From Deltaproteobacteria bacterium (lineage in GTDB: Bacteria > Desulfobacterota > DSM-4660 > Desulfatiglandales > Desulfatiglandaceae), in contig JABGPV010000167.1 of the NCBI GenBank assembly GCA_018644785.1, forward strand, positions 1-11,653: a DNA stretch of 11,653 nucleotides, in the 5' to 3' direction. A program made the translations under genes and the position numbers. Below the pieces are notes generated by a model. That model worked only from the letters and a program-made list of their open reading frames with translations. It made no database searches and was not told the origin of the DNA. Below, one piece after another: positions 1 through 6,396 of this stretch (the first letter of the stretch is position 1; the number at the start of each line of letters is the position of its first letter).

Positions 1-792
1 GTCCGTGTTCTGGTTGATGGCCTCAAGGGTTTCCCGTCCCAGGATTTCCAGAGCACTGGGGATGATGCCGCTGTGCATGATCTGGTTGATGGCCTTGCCC
101 ACGTCTTCCAGGTTGTCAAAGGTGGCGAGTGCCGTACTTGTTTTTGTGGGCCTGGGATTGATTTTGAAGGTGATTTCGGTGACGATGCCCAGGGTTCCTT
201 CAGATCCCACGAAAAGCCTCGTCAAATCGTAGCCGGATACGCTTTTCATGGCTTTGGAACCGGTTCTCATGATCCGTCCGTCCGGCAGGACCACCTGAAG
301 GCCCAGCACATAGTCCCGGGTGGTACCGTATTTGGCCCCTTTGAGCCCCCCCGCATTGGTGGCCACGTTCCCTCCGAGGGTACTCACCTTGCCGCTGGCG
401 GGATCGGGTGGAAAGAAAAATCCTTCGGGGGCAAGGGCTTTTTCAAGATCTGCATAAATCACGCCCGGCTGTACTATCGCCAGGCGGTCCTCGATGCTTA
501 TTTTCAGAATTTTGTTCATGCGGGAGAGATCCAGAACCATGCCGCTTCTGATGGGGACCGCCATGCCGGAGAGGCCCGTTCCGGCCCCACGGGGCGTGAC
601 GGGAATTTTCTCCCGGTTGGCCAGTTTCATGATGTCGGCGATCTGCTCCGCGGTTTCCGCAAACACGGCGCAAAGGGGCCGGTGGCTGTGTTCGGATGCA
701 TCACAGGAATATGACACAAGATCAATGATGTTGCGGGTGAAATTGTCCTTTCCCACAATATCCACAATGGCCTGTTCTAATTTTTCATCCAT
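1..792 (-). CDS. glcD: GlcD-type FAD-linked 2-hydroxyacid (lactate/glycolate) dehydrogenase, N-terminal part
   Basis: An open frame of 264 codons runs from ATG at 792 off the left edge, so the C-terminus is missing (full GlcD-like proteins are about 460 residues). It carries the PCMH-type FAD-binding domain: PRGAGTGLSG at residues 67-76, a QPG turn at 108-110, FFPPDPAS at 126-133, GGNVATNAGG at 140-149, and KYGTTRDYVLG at 154-164. These are hallmarks of the D-lactate dehydrogenase/glycolate oxidase GlcD family, which oxidises a 2-hydroxyacid to a 2-oxoacid with FAD. No signal peptide is visible, so it should act in the cytoplasm. The start is supported by a GAGG Shine-Dalgarno 6 nt upstream. 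It lies 19 nt after the multiheme cytochrome/NarI gene, which suggests that protein is its electron partner. An Fe-S subunit (GlcF-like) could lie beyond the edge or be fused to the missing C-terminus. Family is confident; substrate and stereochemistry are inferred. Confidence 0.9.
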   Translation of the reverse strand, partial: MDEKLEQAIVDIVGKDNFTRNIIDLVSYSCDASEHSHRPLCAVFAETAEQIADIMKLANREKIPVTPRGAGTGLSGMAVPIRSGMVLDLSRMNKILKISIEDRLAIVQPGVIYADLEKALAPEGFFFPPDPASGKVSTLGGNVATNAGGLKGAKYGTTRDYVLGLQVVLPDGRIMRTGSKAMKSVSGYDLTRLFVGSEGTLGIVTEITFKINPRPTKTSTALATFDNLEDVGKAINQIMHSGIIPSALEILGRETLEAINQNTD

Positions 793-811
793 GGTTATCC
801 TCGTCTCCGAT

Positions 812-2638
812 TCAAGTCTTTTCTTCAGGGTTCTTATCATGGGCTCCATGGGCCGGGGAAACCGCATTCATGGAGATCACCACCGGCGCCAGAATCATAT
901 GCAGCAGCCGGCTGAAGGGAATATAGGCAATAAATGCAGCTGTCAGTGCCGCATGAATATACCACATAAAACTAAACACCTCAGGGATTCCCCGTGATGG
1001 TGAAAACCACAGGCTGATGGCATAACCTGCAAAACTCCAGGCGGCGTTCGCAGGATATCCGGTCATGACGATTCTCAGACCCTCCAGCAGAAAACCGATG
1101 ATGACGATGCCGCCGATGAGGGCCAGTGCGATCCGGTCCTGAGGAGGTGTTCCTGTGGCTCGGTTCCGTTCTTGAAGGGCACCCCGTATCCAGGCAATGA
1201 TAACGCCTGCGAGAATCATTATCCCGGTGAGATCATAGAGAAAAGCGGTCAGGGGATAGTTTTTGTTGATCATATCCCAAATGAAAGGGTTATCGGGCGC
1301 CCAAAGGGATCCCAATAACGCCACAAGCCCCCAGGAAAATCGAATCACAAAGGGGTAGAAAATTAGCCCGTGGATGAACCATCGTCCCGGAGAACGCCGA
1401 TACAGGCGCCTTTGCAGAAACGCATCCCAGAAAAGGGATTGCAGGATCTTGAATGCCTTAGGTGAAAAAATGATGCGGAGTGAGTCAAAGAGGGCTTGCA
1501 GCAGTTTAAGCATGGGGTGTGTGCTGGTTATGTGGCCCATGGTCCCGGTTAAGAGGACTGAAACAAAGAGGACCATGCCGAATAGGAAAACCATAAGTCC
1601 CATGGTCGATATGGATTTAAGGGTAAAGGTCAGTGTAAATGTAGCCGTGTGGCAGGGCATGCACACGATACTTTTGGCCGGCAGGATCATGGATGCGGCC
1701 CCAAGATCATTTCCCGCAAAATGACAGCGTTTGCAGGAGTCTTCTCCATCGATCTTCATTTGATGGAGGGTGGAAAGATCTCTGATCTTGCCCGGTTTAA
1801 AAAGGAGCGGAGCCTTTTCAGTATCCCGGAAAGGGGTTATTCCCCGAAGGTGGCACGCCTGGCAAGCGACCCCCACGTGGGCATCATGGGTCACCTCTTC
1901 GTCGTGGGGCGGATGGCATTTCAGGCAGTCCACAGCCGGCTGCCGGTTGTGGCCGAAAGCGGCGGCGTCCTCATGGCAGGCGGTGCAGGCCATTTTCGCA
2001 TGGGGCGTGGTGGCGTAGGTTTTATCATCCATTAACGGGGTCTTTTTCCCCGTTTTGATCTGTGCTTCGGTGCCGTTGTTGCCATGGCAGTGGAGGCAGA
2101 AGGCCTGGGATTGTTTGATATCCTCAGGATCTTTTTGGCCGCGGGCCTGGTGACAGTTTATGCAGGCGGCAGACTCTTCTGAAAACAGGGCATCTGAAAA
2201 AGGGGGCAGAGCCGATGCCGGCTTGTGGCAGGCGCCGCACTGTTCCCGGGGCGGTTTGTCGGGGTTGTATTTTTCGGATCGATTATCCACCAACCGAGGT
2301 TGCGTGTGGGGGTTGTGGCATTTCAGGCAGTAACGGTAATCATTGGCATTACCGACCTTACGAGAACCGTGAAGGCCCTTATCAAGATCTTCCATGACCC
2401 CGTCGTGGCAGTCCAGGCACTGGTCCGATTTAAAAAAGTCCTTTTCATGTTTACTTACATTGGCGGGTTTCGGATGAAACTGCTGTTCCGTCACATTCCC
2501 GTGACAGTCCAGGCAGGCGGTCTGGCCGTGGGCCGACACATGAAACCTGGCCGGGTCCAGAAGCCAGGAGGCCTGGGCGCAATCGGAGGAAAAAATAAAG
2601 AGGAGCAAGGCCGGAAGGAGGCAGGCAGCTCTTTTCAT
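812..2638 (-). CDS. 11-heme c-type cytochrome fused to NarI-like membrane cytochrome b
   Basis: This 608-residue protein has an N-terminal signal peptide (hydrophobic core about residues 6-17, likely cleavage after AQA at 21-23). A periplasmic region follows with eleven CxxCH heme c sites, at about residues 42, 74, 104, 134, 159, 181, 218, 238, 259, 302 and 326, and many spare histidines for bis-His ligation. Five predicted membrane spans come next, at about 343-365, 421-446, 463-486, 502-524 and 555-577, resembling respiratory nitrate reductase gamma (NarI). H562 and H580 are 18 residues apart, the same spacing as NarI heme ligands H187 and H205. H423 in span 2 is a further candidate, but the residue 10 positions later is R433, so one b heme may be absent. 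It probably moves electrons between quinone or a cytoplasmic flavoprotein and periplasmic c-hemes. Its ATG lies 6 nt after the larA stop without a clear ribosome binding site, suggesting translational coupling. Architecture is certain; partner and electron direction are inferred. Confidence 0.88.
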   Translation of the reverse strand: MKRAACLLPALLLFIFSSDCAQASWLLDPARFHVSAHGQTACLDCHGNVTEQQFHPKPANVSKHEKDFFKSDQCLDCHDGVMEDLDKGLHGSRKVGNANDYRYCLKCHNPHTQPRLVDNRSEKYNPDKPPREQCGACHKPASALPPFSDALFSEESAACINCHQARGQKDPEDIKQSQAFCLHCHGNNGTEAQIKTGKKTPLMDDKTYATTPHAKMACTACHEDAAAFGHNRQPAVDCLKCHPPHDEEVTHDAHVGVACQACHLRGITPFRDTEKAPLLFKPGKIRDLSTLHQMKIDGEDSCKRCHFAGNDLGAASMILPAKSIVCMPCHTATFTLTFTLKSISTMGLMVFLFGMVLFVSVLLTGTMGHITSTHPMLKLLQALFDSLRIIFSPKAFKILQSLFWDAFLQRRLYRRSPGRWFIHGLIFYPFVIRFSWGLVALLGSLWAPDNPFIWDMINKNYPLTAFLYDLTGIMILAGVIIAWIRGALQERNRATGTPPQDRIALALIGGIVIIGFLLEGLRIVMTGYPANAAWSFAGYAISLWFSPSRGIPEVFSFMWYIHAALTAAFIAYIPFSRLLHMILAPVVISMNAVSPAHGAHDKNPEEKT

Positions 2639-2644
2639 GGGTTA

Positions 2645-3910
2645 TCAACCAATCCTTCCCACCACGTAAGGCCCCTCGGGGACCACCACTGTTTCGGGAA
2701 GGGTGTGTAATAATTCATCAACGGTCTGCTGAAGATTTTCGATTTTCAGGGCCCCCATTTTTTCAACATCCTGGGGGGGAATTCCGGAAGAATAAACATA
2801 GATTTTACCCGCATGGTCCGCCACCTGAAGGATGTTCTGAGCGCACCATTGGTCAATGACAAAATCTTTCGGATCACTGTATTTGTCTGAAAATGTCTGG
2901 AAATCGCAGGTGGATCGCATGATGTCGCAGAATTCAGGGTTTCCCATGCCTTCCCGGCATTCGCAGGCCACCACAATGGTGCCGCCCGGTTTTAATATGG
3001 CCTGGGCGCAGATGAGGGCTTTACTGATCTGGTAAAAAGTGGCATCCAGGGGAAATCCCCCGCCGGAGGTCACCACCATGTCCATCCGGTTTTCCACCGG
3101 GATCAGGGCGTGTTCCGCGACCGTTTGGCATCCCGCCAGATGAGCGTCGTTGTAATCACCGGCAAATACACCGGCAATCTCCCTTTCCTTGTTGATGACC
3201 ACGTTCAAAATGAAATGGGGCCGGGCCAGTTCAGCCACGCGGATGCCGTACTCGTGAAAAGGATTGCCTTCAAGAAGGCAGTTGGTCACGCTGGGATGGT
3301 CGATCATTTCGTAGGAGTGCATGAATTTCATGGTCTCGAAACTGGAAATGCCCGGGAGTATGGCCTTGCGCCCACCCGAGTAGCCGGCATAGAAGTGGGG
3401 TTCAATGAGACCGGTGAGAATTTTCAAATCCGCATCCAGGTAAGTTGTGTTGATCTCGATGGGTGCCCCTTCGATCTCGTCAATTTTCCGATAGGTTTCG
3501 GATTTCCGGCAGTAATGGTTCTCGATGGGGTAGCGATCCATGATGTCTCGTCCCACCAGGTTTTCCAATTCTTTTCCCAGGTTGGGACGATGCATGCCCG
3601 TGGCGATGAGAATGGTGATGTCTTGCGCCTCGATGCCGTTTTGCTCCAGGGTGCGAAGCAAGGGGGGCAGAATAATTTTATTGGGTACCGGACGGGTGAA
3701 ATCGGAAATGACCACGCAGGCGGTTTTTTTGCCACGGGCCAGTTCCGAAAGGGGGCTGCTTTTGATGGGATTCAGAAGGGCGGCGGATATGGCCTGCTCT
3801 GGATTGGGGAGCCCATTAAAGGGTTTTACTTCCAAGGATGGAATCGATAAAGGCAATTTCAGTTCCACAGTCTTTTCACCGTACAGCAGTTTCGCAATCT
3901 GATCAGCCAT
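2645..3910 (-). CDS. larA: LarA-family nickel-dependent 2-hydroxyacid racemase
   Basis: The protein has 421 residues from the chosen start, close to Lactobacillus plantarum LarA (about 424). LarA uses a nickel-pincer nucleotide (NPN) cofactor to interconvert lactate enantiomers; relatives act on other 2-hydroxyacids. All key LarA residues are present: D70 and R73 in SDFTRP (LarA D72, R75), H107 in TGMHRP (H108), H172 and K182 in HFYAGYSGGRK (H174 and the cofactor-anchoring K184), H198 (nickel ligand H200), Y293-Q294-K297 (Y294, Q295, K298), and probably W355 (W358). The ATG at 3910 is preferred over an in-frame ATG 14 codons upstream because AAAGGAG lies about 8 nt before it and the conserved domain begins there. 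It is the first gene of the operon with the cytochrome fusion and GlcD-type dehydrogenase, so it probably feeds them the correct enantiomer. Cofactor-making genes (larB, larC, larE) are not in the window. Family is secure; lactate as substrate is inferred. Confidence 0.9.
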   Translation of the reverse strand: MADQIAKLLYGEKTVELKLPLSIPSLEVKPFNGLPNPEQAISAALLNPIKSSPLSELARGKKTACVVISDFTRPVPNKIILPPLLRTLEQNGIEAQDITILIATGMHRPNLGKELENLVGRDIMDRYPIENHYCRKSETYRKIDEIEGAPIEINTTYLDADLKILTGLIEPHFYAGYSGGRKAILPGISSFETMKFMHSYEMIDHPSVTNCLLEGNPFHEYGIRVAELARPHFILNVVINKEREIAGVFAGDYNDAHLAGCQTVAEHALIPVENRMDMVVTSGGGFPLDATFYQISKALICAQAILKPGGTIVVACECREGMGNPEFCDIMRSTCDFQTFSDKYSDPKDFVIDQWCAQNILQVADHAGKIYVYSSGIPPQDVEKMGALKIENLQQTVDELLHTLPETVVVPEGPYVVGRIG

Positions 3911-3942
3911 TCTAATACTCCTTTCCCGGTATTTTTGCGCCC

Positions 3943-3971
3943 ACCATAACAAAAAGCCGTATATGGGGCAA
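3943..3971 (-). promoter_or_regulatory. Candidate sigma-70-type promoter for the larA operon
   Basis: On the minus strand, TTGCCC (3971-3966) and TATGGT (3948-3943) each match 4 of 6 consensus bases and are separated by exactly 17 nt. The site ends about 33 nt before the larA ATG at 3910, leaving room for a short leader with the AAAGGAG ribosome binding site. Found by eye; no transcription data. Confidence 0.4.
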
Positions 3972-4003
3972 GCCTTAAACCCTCCATTTCCATGTTATTC
4001 CCC

Positions 4004-4009
4004 TTGACA
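4004..4009 (+). promoter_or_regulatory. Consensus -35 hexamer TTGACA upstream of the SDR gene
   Basis: A perfect TTGACA lies 60 nt before the SDR start. No good -10 box sits at 16-18 nt; the best is TACAGA at 4028-4033 (18-nt spacer, 3 of 6 matches), and it falls inside the right arm of the palindrome at 4013-4034. A poor -10 overlapped by a palindrome would suit a regulated promoter. The 9-mer CCTTGACAC here (4002-4010) recurs at 4974-4982 upstream of dctP. Confidence 0.35.
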
Positions 4010-4012
4010 CCC

Positions 4013-4034
4013 CTCGGTACTATTCAGTACAGAG
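4013..4034. promoter_or_regulatory. 22-bp imperfect palindrome, candidate operator between larA and the SDR gene
   Basis: Arms CTCGGTACT (4013-4021) and AGTACAGAG (4026-4034) are reverse complements at 8 of 9 positions, with a 4-nt centre ATTC; the inner 5 bp of each arm are perfect. It begins 4 nt after the TTGACA at 4004-4009, so a bound protein would block RNA polymerase on the SDR side. It lies about 40 bp upstream of the candidate larA -35. The size and symmetry resemble sites of dimeric regulators such as TetR or GntR families. No regulator gene is in the window, so the ligand and protein are unknown. Confidence 0.45.
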
Positions 4035-4068
4035 AGAGGCATATTTATTTCATTATGCGAGGTCACCC

Positions 4069-4932
4069 ATGGATATCACAGAGCCTACGATAAATTCGGA
4101 AGGAATCCTCAAACTCGAGGACGACAACTTCAACCCGGATCATGTGTGCATCGTCACCGGGGCCGGCATGGGAATCGGCAGGGCAACCGCCGTTGCGGCC
4201 GCTGCCAACGGTCTTTCGGTGGTGGGTCTGGATATCAATGAAGCGGAAGGCGTCAAGACCGAATCCATGGTGCAGGGTCTGGGTGGCCGAATGCGGTTTG
4301 TCAAAACGGATTTGACGCGGGATGAAGATTTGATCCGCGCTGTTGATGCGGCTACAGAGATGGGTGCCATCAAATATCTGGTCAACATCGCCGGCATCCA
4401 GCACATTGATGCAGTTGAAAACTTCCCCATGGAAAAATATGATCTCATGCAGCGCATCATGCTGCGCGCCCCCTTTTTCCTGTCCCAATTGACCATTCCC
4501 CATATGCGTAAAACCAGCGACGGCACAGGTGGTGTGGGCAATATGGCCTCTATTCACGGCCATATCTGTACGCTCAATAAATCCGTTTACAACATTATGA
4601 AATTTGGCCTTCGGGCCTTGAGCCAGTCCATCTCTGCCGAGGGAGATGGAAAAATCCGCTCTTTTACCGTTAGCACAGGGTTTGTAAAAACGGCTCTGGC
4701 CTTAAACCAGATTCCCGCCCAGGCCCAGCAGCGCGGCATCACCCCGGAAGAGGTGGTTCGGGATGTGATGATGGGGGATAGCCGCATTAAGGAGATGATG
4801 ACGCCCATTGAAGTGGCCAATCTGTTTTTGTTCGGGTTTTCCCGCTTTGGAAAATACCTGGTGGGGGGTGATCTGTTGTTTGACGGGGGCATGGTGCTCA
4901 CTTATGCTGAGAAGAAGAAAACATCCCCTTAA
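4069..4932 (+). CDS. Short-chain dehydrogenase/reductase resembling 3-hydroxybutyrate dehydrogenase
   Basis: A 287-residue classical-type SDR, presumably cytoplasmic and NAD(P)-dependent. The Rossmann glycine motif TGAGMGIG is at residues 30-37, D80-L-T follows, the NAG-like motif reads NIAG (106-109), and the catalytic S161, Y174 and K178 form a YxxxK motif. The stretch NIAGIQHIDAVENFP with SIHGH nearby resembles bacterial D-3-hydroxybutyrate dehydrogenases, which interconvert 3-hydroxybutyrate and acetoacetate. Two departures stand out. The usual catalytic Asn in the INL segment is Met131 (IMLRAPFF), and the usual PG after the active-site strand is TG (203-204). A charged N-terminal extension of about 24 residues precedes the fold. 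The ATG at 4069 has GAGGT 5 nt upstream. It is divergent from larA and 253 nt upstream of the TRAP operon, so an organic-acid substrate is likely but the exact one is unknown. Confidence 0.8.
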   Translation: MDITEPTINSEGILKLEDDNFNPDHVCIVTGAGMGIGRATAVAAAANGLSVVGLDINEAEGVKTESMVQGLGGRMRFVKTDLTRDEDLIRAVDAATEMGAIKYLVNIAGIQHIDAVENFPMEKYDLMQRIMLRAPFFLSQLTIPHMRKTSDGTGGVGNMASIHGHICTLNKSVYNIMKFGLRALSQSISAEGDGKIRSFTVSTGFVKTALALNQIPAQAQQRGITPEEVVRDVMMGDSRIKEMMTPIEVANLFLFGFSRFGKYLVGGDLLFDGGMVLTYAEKKKTSP

Positions 4933-5185
4933 AAAAAAGAAATAAAGAACCGTAAACGACTAAATATTTCTTTCCTTGACACAAAATACCATTTGTATGA
5001 AGATGGCGGTATTTTTTGTTCCCAATAGGCCGAATTCAATACATTGTCCTGCATCGGAAACCTGAAAATAGATAACTGAGTCGAAAGTTTTAGCCAAGAG
5101 AAAGGGGGTGAGCATCAGCGGATCAGGTCGGGAATTTTCTTGAGGTTCAGTTTGGGTTAATCTCACTTTATTATGGAGGATAAGG
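4933..5185. other. Intergenic region between the SDR gene and dctP
   Basis: This stretch holds no convincing gene. It starts with an A-rich tract and an AT-only-type 9-bp inverted repeat (AAAGAAATA 4936-4944, TATTTCTTT 4965-4973). Then come a TTGACA at 4976-4981 and the hairpin at 4983-5017. The last part carries the dctP ribosome binding site GGAGG (5175-5179). I see no clear -10 paired with a -35 for dctP, although the length of the gap and the hairpin suggest dctP has its own promoter here. Confidence 0.5.
4983..5017 (+). terminator. Possible weak terminator after the SDR gene
   Basis: AAAATACC (4983-4990) pairs perfectly with GGTATTTT (5008-5015), with a 17-nt loop, and the right arm runs into a six-T tract (5012-5017). 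The stem has only two G-C pairs and the loop is long, so termination would be weak. It could instead be part of dctP regulation. Confidence 0.3.
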
Positions 5186-6301
5186 ATGAAAAAGTTTAAA
5201 TTGTTAGTGATTTTGGGCATTATGACGATGGTTCTCACTATCGGATCCAACGCTTTCGCGAAAAAGATCCGGTGGAAAATGGTCACCACATGGCCGGAAT
5301 CCATTAACCTGTGGTACGGCGAAAAAGAGATGATTAAATATGTCAAGGAAATGACCGGCGGTGAGTTTGTCATCAAGTGGTTTCCCGCCGGCGCCCTGAT
5401 GAAATCCTTTGAGGTCTTTGACGCCTGTGGCAAGGGCGCGGTGGAGATGGCCGGGGACTGGCCGAGCTACTGGGCCAGCAAGGATCCCGCCTTTGACTTC
5501 ATCGGGAGCTTTCCATTCGGCTTTACCAATATGGATTATGTTACCTGGATGTACAATTTCGGGGGGTTGGAACTGATGCAGAAGCTTTGGGGGAAGTACG
5601 ACATGACCTATTTCTCCCTGGGCGCCACCCCCATGGAATCCGGCTTTCGCACCAGTGAAAAAACCGGCCCCATCAAATCCATTGCAGACTATAAAGGCCT
5701 GAAACTGAGAACCCCTTCCAGGGCCACCATCTGGATTCTGAAACAGATTGGCGCTTCTCCCATCAAAATGCCGGGCGGCGAAATCTACCTGGCGGTTCAG
5801 ACCGGCAAGCTGGACGGCGCCGAGTTCAGCAGCCCCGGAATCGACTGGACCATGGGTTTTGCGGAAATCACCAAGTACTGGAGTGTCCCCTGCTGGTTTC
5901 AGCCCTCAAGTCAGGTGGGCACCATGGTCAACCTGAAAGCGTATAATACGCTCTCCAAGGAATACAAGGCCATTTTGCGGTATGGGTGCATGGCGGCATC
6001 TCTCAAGGCCATTGCCTTCTACGAGGGGGAGTCGGCCCGGGCCGTTCAGAAATTCAAGGACAAGGGGACCGAGATTTACCCTCTGCCCAAGGAAGATATA
6101 GCGAAACTGGAGAAGCTGGCGGGTCAATACTGCATCATGAAAGCCAAAGAATCCAAGGCCTATGCCGAGGTGCTGAAATCCCAGATGGATTACCTCAAAC
6201 AGTATAAGGAATGGCGGACCATGAGCGGTGATTTCGGTTTCGGTCGAACCCCCGCCTATGTGGATAGCGTTCTGGCTGAACTGAAAAAGATGGGATACTA
6301 G
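5186..6301 (+). CDS. dctP: TRAP transporter substrate-binding protein, TakP-like
   Basis: A 371-residue periplasmic binding protein with a typical signal peptide (KKFK, then a hydrophobic core to about 20, likely cleavage after AFA at 23-25). It captures a carboxylate in the periplasm and delivers it to the DctQM permease. The conserved ligand-binding arginine region of this family is at KLRTPS (173-178, R175). The segment MPGGEIYLAVQTGKLDGAEF (195-214) closely resembles the corresponding segment of TakP-type proteins, whose characterised members bind 2-oxoacids or lactate together with a metal ion. GGAGG lies 6 nt before the ATG. It heads dctP-dctQ-dctM-acyl-CoA synthetase. A strong hairpin directly after its stop may raise its level over the membrane subunits. 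Family is certain; the ligand is inferred only as a short or medium organic acid. Confidence 0.9.
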   Translation: MKKFKLLVILGIMTMVLTIGSNAFAKKIRWKMVTTWPESINLWYGEKEMIKYVKEMTGGEFVIKWFPAGALMKSFEVFDACGKGAVEMAGDWPSYWASKDPAFDFIGSFPFGFTNMDYVTWMYNFGGLELMQKLWGKYDMTYFSLGATPMESGFRTSEKTGPIKSIADYKGLKLRTPSRATIWILKQIGASPIKMPGGEIYLAVQTGKLDGAEFSSPGIDWTMGFAEITKYWSVPCWFQPSSQVGTMVNLKAYNTLSKEYKAILRYGCMAASLKAIAFYEGESARAVQKFKDKGTEIYPLPKEDIAKLEKLAGQYCIMKAKESKAYAEVLKSQMDYLKQYKEWRTMSGDFGFGRTPAYVDSVLAELKKMGY

Positions 6302-6310
6302 CCTAGAAAA

Positions 6311-6345
6311 AAAAGGCCTTTGACCCCTTGGTCAAGGGCCTTTTT
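6311..6345 (+). terminator. Rho-independent-type terminator between dctP and dctQ
   Basis: AAGGCCTTTGACC (6313-6325) and GGTCAAGGGCCTT (6330-6342) form a 13-bp stem with one G-T wobble and a 4-nt loop CCTT. It is preceded by an A-run and followed by T's to 6345. The flanking A and T runs make it potentially bidirectional. It begins 10 nt after the dctP stop and lies inside the transporter operon, so it probably lets only part of the transcription continue into dctQM. Confidence 0.85.
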
Positions 6346-6396
6346 CATGTTAAAGACCACTCCCAAGCATCTTCTTATGACGAGAAAGGGCTCCCA

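Noticed and set aside
73..714. 213-codon plus-strand open frame
   Set aside because: It lies antisense to the clear GlcD-type gene; the translation has no family features and the minus-strand frame has full GlcD motifs.
2570..2638. Lipoprotein signal on the multiheme cytochrome (Cys20)
   Set aside because: The residues before Cys20 (SSD) do not fit a lipobox, and AQA at 21-23 fits ordinary signal peptidase cleavage better.
3110..3850. 246-codon plus-strand open frame
   Set aside because: Antisense shadow of larA, whose catalytic residues are all present on the minus strand.
3911..3952. Longer larA start 14 codons upstream
   Set aside because: The downstream ATG at 3910 has a good ribosome binding site and gives the family length; the extension would also overlap the predicted -10 box.
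5004..5020. Possible sigma-54 promoter (TGGC then TTGTT) upstream of dctP
   Set aside because: The spacing between the GG and G elements is one base too long and the -12 GC is GT, so the match is poor.
4996..5063. 22-codon open frame in the SDR-dctP gap
   Set aside because: Very short, no ribosome binding site, and it overlaps the hairpin at 4983-5017.
6328..6396. Earlier start for dctQ
   Set aside because: It would begin inside the terminator hairpin; the ATG at 6397 has its own ribosome binding site and gives a normal DctQ N-terminus.
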